From an uncultured Pelagibacteraceae bacterium (lineage in GTDB: Bacteria > Pseudomonadota > Alphaproteobacteria > Pelagibacterales > Pelagibacteraceae), in contig CACDLR010000004.1 of assembly GCA_902553695.1 (NCBI GenBank), positions 1 through 47,564 on the forward strand: 47,564 bases of DNA, given 5' to 3'. Numbering within the stretch: position 1 is the stretch's first letter; the number at the start of each line of letters is the position of its first letter. Under the pieces are notes generated by a model that worked only from the letters and a program-made list of their open reading frames with translations, did no database searches and had not been told where the DNA came from. Below, piece by piece: positions 37,043-46,229 of the stretch. The position numbers and the translations under genes were made by a program.

Positions 37043-39379
37043 ATGATTAAACATTTAAAAAAAATCATCATTTTCAGCTTGTTTATATCGATTTTAGGTT
37101 TTTTGGGAATTGTAAGTATTTTGTGGTATTATTCCAATGACCTACCAGATTATAAATTTTTAAAAAATTATAAACCACCAATATCCAGCAAATTATATTC
37201 AAGTGATGGTCAATTATTAAGTGAATTTTCATCAGAAAAAAGAATATTTGTTCCATATAATTCAATACCTACTCTAGTTGTAAATTCATTTTTATCAGCA
37301 GAGGATAAAAATTTTTTTAAACACCCAGGGGTTGATGCTAAAGGAGTATTAAGAGCATTAATTAACAATATTTCCAATATAATGACATCAAAAAGACTTC
37401 AAGGAGCCTCAACTATTACTCAACAGGTTGCAAAAAATTTTCTTTTAACAAATGAAGTATCAATCGATAGAAAACTTAAAGAAGCTATTTTAGCTTTCAG
37501 AATAGAAAGAGCTTTAACTAAAGAACGAATATTAGAATTATATTTGAATCAGATATATCTAGGAGAAGGAAGTTATGGTATTGCATCCGCAAGCTTACAA
37601 TATTTTGATAAGTCAATTAACCAATTGAATTATTCTGAAGCTGCTCTTTTAGCGGCTCTTCCAAAAGCACCAAGTAGATATAACCCTTTTAGAAATATAG
37701 AATTAGCAAAGTTTAGAAGAAATTTGGTATTAAAAAATTTATATGAAAATAAATATTTAAATGAATTAGAATATAAACAATTTTCAAAAAAAAATATTAT
37801 TTTAAAAAAAAGAAAATCTGTTTATTTAGAGAACTCTAATTATTACGTTGAAGATATTAGAAAACTAATTGTTGACAAATATGGTTTTGATAAAGTTTAC
37901 AAACAAGGGTTTACAATAAATACACCATTAAATTTGAATTTACAGGAACATGCTACACAATCATTAAGACAAGGTTTAATAGAATTTGATCAAAAAAAAG
38001 GTTGGAGAGGAGCTTTGCTTAACAAAAATTATAATTCAAATTGGTTTAAAGATTTGAAAATTTATGAATTAGAAGAATCAATAGGATGGAAACTAGCTAT
38101 TGTAAAAAAAATTAATAAATTCTCATGTGATATAGAAATTCAGGATGGAAAAAAAGGTATAATAGAATATTCAACGATAGATTGGACAAAAAAAAATTTT
38201 GAAGACTTACTTAAAGTTGGTGATGTCGTGTATGTAGAAAATATCAAAAATAATAAATTTTATTTAAGACAAATGCCAAAAGTTAATGGTTCTATCATTG
38301 TGATGGATCCTTACACTGGAAGAATATTAGCTTTAAGTGGAGGCTTTAGTTTTAAAATTAGCGAGTTCAATAGAGCAACCCAAGCCTTAAGGCAGCCCGG
38401 ATCAGCATTTAAACCATTTGTTTATGCTCTTGCTTTAGAAAACGGTTATACACCTGCGACACTCATTTTAGATGCACCAATTGTATTTGATCAAGGTGAA
38501 GATTTAAAATTATGGAAACCAGAAAATTACGGAAAAAAATTCTATGGTCCATCGACATTAAGAACAGGTGTAGAAAAATCAAGAAATTTAATGACAGTGA
38601 GAATTGCCCAAAACCTAGGTATAAAAAAAATTGCAGATTTTTCGAAAGAAATCAATATTTATGAAAATCCTGAAGAACTTTTATCTTTATCATTAGGTTC
38701 TAGCGAAACAACTTTGCTTAAATTGACTAGTGCATACAGTAGTTTTGTTAATGGTGGGAAATTAGTTAATCCAAAATTTATTGATAGAATTCAAGATAGT
38801 GAAGGTAATACAATTTTTAACTCTGAAAGTAGACAATGTGAAGGCTGTCAACAAATTTCTTATTTAAGTAAAAAAATTCCAAAAATAAAAAATAACTTTA
38901 AACAAATAATGAGTAAAGAAACCGCATATCAAATGACATCAATTTTAGAGGGGACAGTAAAAAGAGGAACTGCAAAAGGCCTTAAAGATTTAAATTTAGA
39001 TCTTGGAGGAAAAACAGGCACAACAAATAATAATACAGATACCTGGTTTGTTGGATTTTCATCAAATTATGTAATTGGAGTTTATGTTGGCTATGATGAA
39101 CCTTCATCTTTAGGTAAATATGAAACTGGTTCAAGAACTGCTATGCCAATATTTAAAGCTTTTGTAAAAAATGCTGTCAAAAAAGAAAACGCAAGACCAT
39201 TTAAGATCCCACAGGGAATCAAAATGCTAGTAGTGAATTCGAATACTGGTGAAAGAGCATCTTATAATGACGAATCAATTATAATCGAAGCTTTTAAGGA
39301 AAAAGATTTAGTTAATAATAAGATTCAATATGGTAATCTAGATTATATTTCAAAAGAAAATATATATAAATTTTATTAA
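37043..39379 (+). CDS. mrcA: Penicillin-binding protein 1A (transglycosylase/transpeptidase)
   Basis: SAEDKNFFKHPGVDAKGVLRA, LQGASTITQQVAKNF, ALRQPGSAFKPFVYA, LGGKTGTTNNNTDTWFVGFS. Confidence 0.95.
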   Translation: MIKHLKKIIIFSLFISILGFLGIVSILWYYSNDLPDYKFLKNYKPPISSKLYSSDGQLLSEFSSEKRIFVPYNSIPTLVVNSFLSAEDKNFFKHPGVDAKGVLRALINNISNIMTSKRLQGASTITQQVAKNFLLTNEVSIDRKLKEAILAFRIERALTKERILELYLNQIYLGEGSYGIASASLQYFDKSINQLNYSEAALLAALPKAPSRYNPFRNIELAKFRRNLVLKNLYENKYLNELEYKQFSKKNIILKKRKSVYLENSNYYVEDIRKLIVDKYGFDKVYKQGFTINTPLNLNLQEHATQSLRQGLIEFDQKKGWRGALLNKNYNSNWFKDLKIYELEESIGWKLAIVKKINKFSCDIEIQDGKKGIIEYSTIDWTKKNFEDLLKVGDVVYVENIKNNKFYLRQMPKVNGSIIVMDPYTGRILALSGGFSFKISEFNRATQALRQPGSAFKPFVYALALENGYTPATLILDAPIVFDQGEDLKLWKPENYGKKFYGPSTLRTGVEKSRNLMTVRIAQNLGIKKIADFSKEINIYENPEELLSLSLGSSETTLLKLTSAYSSFVNGGKLVNPKFIDRIQDSEGNTIFNSESRQCEGCQQISYLSKKIPKIKNNFKQIMSKETAYQMTSILEGTVKRGTAKGLKDLNLDLGGKTGTTNNNTDTWFVGFSSNYVIGVYVGYDEPSSLGKYETGSRTAMPIFKAFVKNAVKKENARPFKIPQGIKMLVVNSNTGERASYNDESIIIEAFKEKDLVNNKIQYGNLDYISKENIYKFY

Positions 39380-40477
39380 TGGAAAACGAATTTAATTCAG
39401 AAAAAATAGAAATTGAAAAAATTAATTTAAAAGTAAAGGAGTTTCTTTGATAAGAAGGGCTTTTTTAAAAAAATTGAAATTTTAAATAAAAAAATTGAAA
39501 ATCCTGATTTTTGGAAAAATAAACAAGAAGCTGAAAAAGTTCTAAAAGACAAAAAATCTTTTGAAGATTTAGTCGAAAATTATAAATCCAATATAAAACT
39601 ACTTGATGAATTATCGGATTTATTTCAATTAGCTAGTGAAGAGAAAAATCAGCAGATTATTAGTGAAGTACTTTTGAAAATAAAGGATTTAAAAAATGAA
39701 GTTAAAAACAATGAAATAAAATGTTTTTTATCTAATGAAAATGACAAATTAGATTGTTTTTTAGAAATACATGCAGGTGCAGGTGGAACTGAAAGTCAAG
39801 ACTGGGCAGAAATGCTTAGAAGAATGTATATTAAATGGTCTTCAAATAAACATTTTAAATTTCAAATGATTAGTGAGCACAAAGGTGATGAAGCAGGAAT
39901 CAAATCATCCACAATTAAAATTACTGGAGAATATCTTTACGGATATTTAAAAAATGAGTCTGGCATTCATAGACTAGTTAGGATTTCACCCTTTGACTCA
40001 GGAGCTAGAAGACATACTAGTTTTGCAAGTGTATGGGTATATCCAGTTTTAGATGAAAATATAAAAGTAGAAATTTTAGAGAAAGATTTAAGGGTTGACA
40101 CCTATAGATCCAGTGGTGCAGGTGGTCAGCATGTAAATACAACTGATAGCGCTGTCAGGATAACTCATTTACCAACTAATATTGTTGTTCAATGCCAAAA
40201 TGAAAGATCTCAACACAAAAATAAAGAAACTTGCATGACAATGCTCAAAGCTAGATTGTATGAACATGAATTAGAAAAAAAAGAGAAAGAAGACAAAAAT
40301 ATAGAAAAATCAAAATCAGATATTGGATGGGGTCATCAAATTAGATCTTATGTATTACATCCATACAGACTAGTTAAAGACAATAGGACTGGACAAGAAA
40401 GTTCGGATCCAGACAAAATATTAGATGGGAATTTAGATAGTTTTCTAGAGAGCAATTTATATAAATTAAATGTTTAA
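39379..40477 (+). CDS. prfB: Peptide chain release factor 2 with programmed +1 frameshift
   Basis: ATG 39379 overlaps the PBP1A stop (TAATG). Frame 1 reads MENEFNSEKIEIEKINLKVKEFL then TGA at 39448-39450 in AAGGAG-TTT-CTT-TGA-T. After +1 shift (from 39449) DKKGFFKKIEILNKKIENPDFWKNKQEAEKV... joins the ORF-track frame; GGQHVNTTDSAVRITH motif. Confidence 0.95.
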
Positions 40478-42668
40478 AAATTTATTAAGAATTTTTTTAA
40501 TTTTATTAATTACAGTAATAATATTTATAGGATATTTAAGTATTTTTGGGATAAAAACAGATAGATTTAACGATTTTATAAAAACACAAATTATTAAACA
40601 AGATAACCGACTTGATATAGAAATTGTAAATATATTTATAAAATTGAATATTAGAGAAAGAAGTTTTTCATTAAACAGTAAAAATGTAAATTTGTTTATT
40701 CTTGAAGAGGAACAGCAAATTAAAAATATAGATGTCTTAATTGCTTTAGATTCTTTTTTAAAACAAGATTATAAAATAAAAAAAATAATTATAAATTCGC
40801 AAGAAAATAAAATTGTTCAACTTTTAAAATTTATCAAAGCTTACAAAATTAATATTCCAATTATATATTTAGAAAATATCGTATCGGAAGGAAAAATTGT
40901 TTATGACATAATAATTAATTTTAGAGACGAAAAAAATTATAATAGTGAAATCAATGGAAAAATATTAGACACAAAGTTAAATATTTTTGGAAAGGAAAAG
41001 TTTGAAGCAATTAATTTAAGTTTTAAATATAATGGTCAAGACCTAGAAATTGATAATTTGAAATTTAAATATAAAAAAGAAAATTTTACAAGTGATAAAA
41101 TTTCAATGAATTTATCAGACAATAAGATAAATATAAAAGGCAAAATTCAACATAAGATTAATTCAAATTTATTATCTTACATTTTAAATTACGAAGTTAG
41201 AGATTTTTTAGGTGAGAATGTTTCATTATTTTCAAAATCTGAATTTGAAATTATGCTTAATAAAAAGTTTAAGATAAAAGATTATACGCTAAAAAGCGAA
41301 ATAACTTTTAAAGATTTATTAGTAAAATTAAAAAATCTCAAAATAAAAAACTATTTAAAAGAATTTGAAAATAAAATCCTATTTAAAAATGGAAAGTTAA
41401 ATTTTAAAATTGATAATAACAAAAATTTTACACTAAAGATTGATAGCAAATATATATTAAAAAATAATAAACAACCAAAAGATTTTTTGCTAAACTATTC
41501 AAAAAAAAATGCTACCGCTAGATTTGAATTAAATGTAGATTTAATCGAAAATGAAATTTTAATTGAAGAGATTGATTTTCACAAAAAAGCTGATGAGGAA
41601 CTCATTCTATTTGTCGAAGCAACAAACAATAATAAAAAATTAGAATTAAATAAAATTAAACTTTATAACAGTAAAAATAATTTTAATTTAGAAAATATTA
41701 TCCTTAACAAAAAATATAAAATCTTAGATTTTCAATCAATAGAAGCAAAATATTATAATAAAAATAAATTTTTTAATGATATATTAATCAACAAAAAAAA
41801 TAATGAAATATTAATTAATTCTAATAGATTTGATTTTAGTTCAAATATAGAAAGAGTTTTGAAAAGTGACAATAATAAATATCTTTTAGATAATTTTAAG
41901 AACTTAAATTCAATTTTAATAATTAATATTAATTTTGCGAAACTAGATGAATATCATAGTTTAAAAAATCTTAACGGAGATGCATTAATAAAAAAAAACA
42001 GAGTCGATATATCCAAAATATCTGGAAAATTTAATTCAAATGAAAAATTTATTTATACGAAGGATAGAGTTGGGGAAAATGTGGTCACAACCATTTTCTC
42101 GGATATTGCTAAACCTTTTGTTAAAAAATTTAAGTTTATAAAAGGTTTCGAGGATGGAAAATTAGATTATGTATCAACTGAAATTAATAAAGATCTTTCT
42201 AAATCTGAATTAAGAATTTATGATTTTAAACTTCAAGATATGCCAGCTCTTACAAAGTTATTATCGCTTGCTTCATTACAAGGAATTGCTGATTTAGCAA
42301 CTGGCGAAGGTATTCGTTTTAATGAATTTGAAATGTTCTTTGATAATTCAAAAAATTTGATTACGATTAATGAAATATATGCCTTAGGACCAGCAATTTC
42401 TATTATGATGGAAGGATACATTGAAAAAAATAAATTAGTTAGCTTAAGAGGAACGATGGTTCCAGCTACAACAATTAATAAAACAATTGCTAAAATTCCT
42501 TTATTAGGAAATATTTTAGTTGGAGATAAAGCTGGAGAAGGTGTCTTTGGAGTAAGTTTTAAAATAAAAGGTCCACCAGAAAATTTGGATACCAGAGTAA
42601 ATCCTATAAAGACCTTAACACCCAGATTTATTACTCGGACTTTAGAAAAAGTTAAAAAATCTAATTAA
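40470..42668 (+). CDS. AsmA/YhdP-like (DUF3971-type) envelope protein
   Basis: Single N-terminal TM then a long repetitive beta-rich body; C-terminal LTKLLSLASLQGIADLATGEGIRFNEFEMFFDNSKNLITINEIYALGPAISIMMEGYIEKNKLVSLRGTMVPATTINKTIAKIPLLGNILVGDKAGEGVFGVSFKIKGPPENLDTRVNPIKTLTPRFI is typical of AsmA-like C-terminal regions. Confidence 0.8.
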   Translation: MFKNLLRIFLILLITVIIFIGYLSIFGIKTDRFNDFIKTQIIKQDNRLDIEIVNIFIKLNIRERSFSLNSKNVNLFILEEEQQIKNIDVLIALDSFLKQDYKIKKIIINSQENKIVQLLKFIKAYKINIPIIYLENIVSEGKIVYDIIINFRDEKNYNSEINGKILDTKLNIFGKEKFEAINLSFKYNGQDLEIDNLKFKYKKENFTSDKISMNLSDNKINIKGKIQHKINSNLLSYILNYEVRDFLGENVSLFSKSEFEIMLNKKFKIKDYTLKSEITFKDLLVKLKNLKIKNYLKEFENKILFKNGKLNFKIDNNKNFTLKIDSKYILKNNKQPKDFLLNYSKKNATARFELNVDLIENEILIEEIDFHKKADEELILFVEATNNNKKLELNKIKLYNSKNNFNLENIILNKKYKILDFQSIEAKYYNKNKFFNDILINKKNNEILINSNRFDFSSNIERVLKSDNNKYLLDNFKNLNSILIININFAKLDEYHSLKNLNGDALIKKNRVDISKISGKFNSNEKFIYTKDRVGENVVTTIFSDIAKPFVKKFKFIKGFEDGKLDYVSTEINKDLSKSELRIYDFKLQDMPALTKLLSLASLQGIADLATGEGIRFNEFEMFFDNSKNLITINEIYALGPAISIMMEGYIEKNKLVSLRGTMVPATTINKTIAKIPLLGNILVGDKAGEGVFGVSFKIKGPPENLDTRVNPIKTLTPRFITRTLEKVKKSN

Positions 42669-43887
42669 ATTCAATTTTATAATGTTTCTTTTTACCAATT
42701 GATAATTTAAAATAATTTTTATTTTCTAATTCAATTTTAGAAATAAGCAAATCTTCTTCAATTTTTAAATTATTTATTTTAATTCCTCTATTTTTAATCA
42801 TTCTTTTTATTTCACTTTTTGAACTTTCTAATTTTGTATGTAAAATTAAATCTGTTAAATATTTATTTTTAAATAATTTTTTTTGAACTTTAAATGATGG
42901 TAAGCCCTCATTTGAAGAATTTTCAGAAAATATTTTTTTTGCTTGTGCATAGCAATTTTTAGACTCTTCCTCTCCATGAAGCATTGCAGTAGCATGATTT
43001 GCTAAAATTACTTTAAGATCATTTATATTATCATTTTTTCTTCCTTCTATTTCTGTAATAGAAATTTCTGTGAAAATTTTTAAAAATTTAAATAAATCTC
43101 TATCATCAACATTTCTCCAAAATTGCCAATAATCATAAGTTGAAAGTTTTTTTTGATCCAACCATATAGCTCCACTTTCAGTTTTTCCCATTTTTGCACC
43201 AGATGATAATGTAATTAAAGGAGTTGTTAATCCAAAAACGTCTTTTGATGAATGTCTTTTTATAAGGTCAACGCCGTTAACAATATTTCCCCATTGATCT
43301 GATCCTCCTATTTGCAATTTACAATTATGTTTATTATTTAATTCTAAAAAATCGTAAGCTTGTAAAATCATATAATTGAATTCCATGTAACTTAAGGATT
43401 GTTCTCGCTCTAAACGTTGTTTTACACTATCAAAACTTAACATTTTATTGATTGTGAAATGTTTTCCTATGTCTCTAAGAAATGAAATATAATTTAGGTT
43501 TTTCAACCAGTCATAATTGTTTACAAAAATAGGTACTGTTTCTTTATTTTCAGACTTTAAAAATTTTTTTAATATCGTCTCAATGTTGCTGATATTCTTT
43601 TCAATTGTATCTTCACTCAACATTTGTCTGGTTTTGTCTTTACCAGACGGATCCCCAATTCTTGTTGTACCGCCACCCAATAGTACAATTGGCTGATGAC
43701 CATGTTTTTGCAAAAGTCTTAAGCACATTATTTGTAGAAGACTTCCGACATGTAGACTATCCGCTGTACAATCAAAACCAATATATGCTTTGATTTTCCC
43801 ATTATTAAGGAGTTTATCTAACGCCTTATCATCAGTGCATTGATAAAAATATCCCCTGTCATGGAATTCTTGTAAAAATTTATTCAT
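42661..43887 (-). CDS. tyrS: Tyrosine--tRNA ligase
   Basis: YIGFDCTADSLHVGSLLQIM, QIGGSDQWGNIVNG, KMGKTESG. Confidence 0.96.
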   Translation of the reverse strand: MNKFLQEFHDRGYFYQCTDDKALDKLLNNGKIKAYIGFDCTADSLHVGSLLQIMCLRLLQKHGHQPIVLLGGGTTRIGDPSGKDKTRQMLSEDTIEKNISNIETILKKFLKSENKETVPIFVNNYDWLKNLNYISFLRDIGKHFTINKMLSFDSVKQRLEREQSLSYMEFNYMILQAYDFLELNNKHNCKLQIGGSDQWGNIVNGVDLIKRHSSKDVFGLTTPLITLSSGAKMGKTESGAIWLDQKKLSTYDYWQFWRNVDDRDLFKFLKIFTEISITEIEGRKNDNINDLKVILANHATAMLHGEEESKNCYAQAKKIFSENSSNEGLPSFKVQKKLFKNKYLTDLILHTKLESSKSEIKRMIKNRGIKINNLKIEEDLLISKIELENKNYFKLSIGKKKHYKIEFN

Positions 43888-43891
43888 ATAG

Positions 43892-43905
43892 ATAAACTAG
43901 TTTAT
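43892..43905. repeat. 14-bp perfect palindrome between tyrS and anmK
   Basis: ATAAACTAGTTTAT, self-complementary; 4 bp upstream of the tyrS start codon. Confidence 0.75.
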
Positions 43906-43933
43906 ACTTATTTATATTTAATCAATAATCAAT

Positions 43934-45031
43934 ATGGATAAAACTATAAATGCGTTAGGGCTAATGAGCGGAACATCGATGGATGGAGTAGATGCTTCCA
44001 TTATTAAATCTGATGGTGAAGATAATATTGAAATAATTGGCGATTTATATCAAAAATACGACCCAGAATTGAAAAAATCTCTCATCAATTTTGGTAAAAA
44101 AATAAATTCTCTAGAAGATCTAAAAGCTAATGAAAAAGAATACAAAAATTTAGAGAGAATTATAACTTTAAAACATTCAGAAATTTCAGAAAATATCTGT
44201 AAAAAATACTCTGCAAAAATTAAAATCGTAGGATTTCATGGACAAACAATATTACATAGACCGAAACAAAATTATTCAATCCAAATGGGAAATGCAAAAT
44301 TGTTATCTCAACTACTTAAAAAAGATATAATAAGTCAATTTAGAAAAAACGATTTAGAAAACGGAGGCGAGGGTGCCCCACTAACACCAATTTATCATCA
44401 TTTGCTTAAATCCAAATTAAATTTTAAAAAACCAGTTATTTTTTTGAATTTAGGTGGAATAGCAAATTATACATTCTCTAAAGGCAATAAGTTTTATGCA
44501 AAAGATGTCGGTCCAGGAAATTGCTTAATGGATAGTTATATAAAGCAAACTAAAAATTTAGATTACGATGATGAAGGTAAAATTGCAAATTCTGGTCAAG
44601 TTGACAATGTTCTTATTAATAATATTTTTGAACATGAAATATACAATGCACAAAAAAAACACTCATACGATGTTAAAGATTTCGATATAAATTTTGTAAA
44701 AGGACTTTCACTTGAAAACGCCCTAGCAAATTTAAACTATTTTACAGCAAAAGTTATTGCTGAAAATATTAAAAATGACTTTAATGAAGATTTCGTTGTA
44801 GTTTTGTCTGGAGGTGGGAGAAAAAATAAAACTTTGATACTTAATCTTAAAAAAATATTAAAAAATAATATTTATAATATTGATGATTTCAATATCAATG
44901 GAGATTTTGTAGAGTCCCAAGCTTTCGCTTATTTGAGTATTAGATCTTTGTATAAAAAAAATATTTCATTTCCAGAAACCACGAATGTAAAAAAATCTAT
45001 TTCAGGTGGAGAATTAACAAAATTTACTTAA
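43934..45031 (+). CDS. anmK: Anhydro-N-acetylmuramic acid kinase
   Basis: ALGLMSGTSMDGVDASII, GFHGQTILHRP, LNLGGIANYTF, DVGPGNCLMDSYI, LSGGGRKN. Confidence 0.95.
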   Translation: MDKTINALGLMSGTSMDGVDASIIKSDGEDNIEIIGDLYQKYDPELKKSLINFGKKINSLEDLKANEKEYKNLERIITLKHSEISENICKKYSAKIKIVGFHGQTILHRPKQNYSIQMGNAKLLSQLLKKDIISQFRKNDLENGGEGAPLTPIYHHLLKSKLNFKKPVIFLNLGGIANYTFSKGNKFYAKDVGPGNCLMDSYIKQTKNLDYDDEGKIANSGQVDNVLINNIFEHEIYNAQKKHSYDVKDFDINFVKGLSLENALANLNYFTAKVIAENIKNDFNEDFVVVLSGGGRKNKTLILNLKKILKNNIYNIDDFNINGDFVESQAFAYLSIRSLYKKNISFPETTNVKKSISGGELTKFT

Positions 45032-45684
45032 AAAAGAGAAGATTCTTTTGCAATATATTTATTTAACAATTTTTTTAGATTATCTTCTGAATTTGTAAAA
45101 AAATGATTTGTATCTGTTACTTGATCAAATTGAATTGTAATACCTTTTTGATTTGAAAGTCTATTTTTTAGTTCGTTTATAGACTGCAATGGGACAAGCT
45201 CATCTTTTTTACCGCTTATTATCATGCCTGATGTTGGACAAGGATTTAAAAAACTAAAATCATAAACATTGGGTTGTGGAGAAATAATTATAAATCTGTT
45301 TATTTCAGGTCTTCTCATTAAAAGCTGCATTGCTATAAGAGAACCAAATGAAAAACCTGCAATCCAACATTGTGAATTGTCAAAGTTTTCTCTTTCAATC
45401 CAATCCAATGCTGCTGCCGCATCCGCTAATTCACCTTGACCATTATCAAATTCACCATCACTTTTACCTACTCCTCTAAAATTTACTCTACATACTGAAA
45501 ATTCATTATCCATAAATGTATTAAAAGTTTCAAATACAACTTTATTGTTCATTGTGCCCCCATATTGTGGGTGAGGATGCAAAATTAATGCAATTGGAGA
45601 TGTTTTCTTTTTACTTTTATAGTATTTAGCCTCTAACCTTCCAGCTGGACCAGGTATAAAAATTTCAATTACTTTGTTTTCCAT
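45028..45684 (-). CDS. Alpha/beta hydrolase (COG2945-like)
   Basis: ALILHPHPQYGGTMNNKVV, VCRVNFRGVGKSDGEFDNGQGELADAAAALDWI, CWIAGFSFGSLIAMQLL, DTNHFF. Confidence 0.88.
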   Translation of the reverse strand: MENKVIEIFIPGPAGRLEAKYYKSKKKTSPIALILHPHPQYGGTMNNKVVFETFNTFMDNEFSVCRVNFRGVGKSDGEFDNGQGELADAAAALDWIERENFDNSQCWIAGFSFGSLIAMQLLMRRPEINRFIIISPQPNVYDFSFLNPCPTSGMIISGKKDELVPLQSINELKNRLSNQKGITIQFDQVTDTNHFFTNSEDNLKKLLNKYIAKESSLF

Positions 45685-45771
45685 TGTTATTGATAACTAA
45701 TCTCAAAAAAAAATTATATTTTTCTATCAAAATAGAGCGACAAATTGCAAGAACTAAAATCGATCTGATAC

Positions 45772-45801
45772 TTGACTAATTTAGTCGGATATATATATAA
45801 A
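45772..45801 (+). promoter_or_regulatory. Putative promoter with overlapping Rrf2/IscR-type operator
   Basis: TTGACT (45772-45777) with TATATAA-type -10 (45794-45801); perfect dyad GACTAA-T-TTAGTC (45774-45786) overlaps the -35. Confidence 0.6.
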
Positions 45802-45820
45802 CCTCAAAAAACTAATAATT

Positions 45821-46228
45821 ATGCGGTTAAATACTAAATCTAGATATGCTGTTATGGCTCTTGCTGACATGGCAAATTTCAAAGATTACAAACCTATTAG
45901 CTTAAGAGATATCTCCTTAAGACAAAGTATTTCACTAAATTATCTTGAACAAATATTTTTAAAATTAAAAAAAAATAATCTTGTTAAGAGTATTAGAGGA
46001 ACGAGCGGTGGCTATGTTTTGGCAAAAAGTGCAAACAATATAAAGCTATCAGAGATATTTTTAGCACTAGACGAAAACGTTAAAACTTTAGGATGTGATA
46101 AAAATTCCAAAAAAGGATGCAATGGTAGATCAACTAAATGTATTACTCACAATCTATGGGATGAATTGGACTTACACATAAATAAATTTTTCGAAAATAA
46201 AAATCTTGATGATTTGATAAGGTACTAA
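45821..46228 (+). CDS. iscR: Rrf2-family Fe-S transcriptional regulator (IscR-like)
   Basis: [72 protein letters not shown] matches the IscR three-Cys/His cluster site. Upstream of sufB. Confidence 0.92.
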   Translation: MRLNTKSRYAVMALADMANFKDYKPISLRDISLRQSISLNYLEQIFLKLKKNNLVKSIRGTSGGYVLAKSANNIKLSEIFLALDENVKTLGCDKNSKKGCNGRSTKCITHNLWDELDLHINKFFENKNLDDLIRY

Positions 46229-46229
46229 A

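Noticed and set aside
39674-40477. Truncated prfB with internal start
   Set aside because: The true gene starts at 39379 and is joined by a programmed +1 frameshift; not a pseudogene or truncated RF2.
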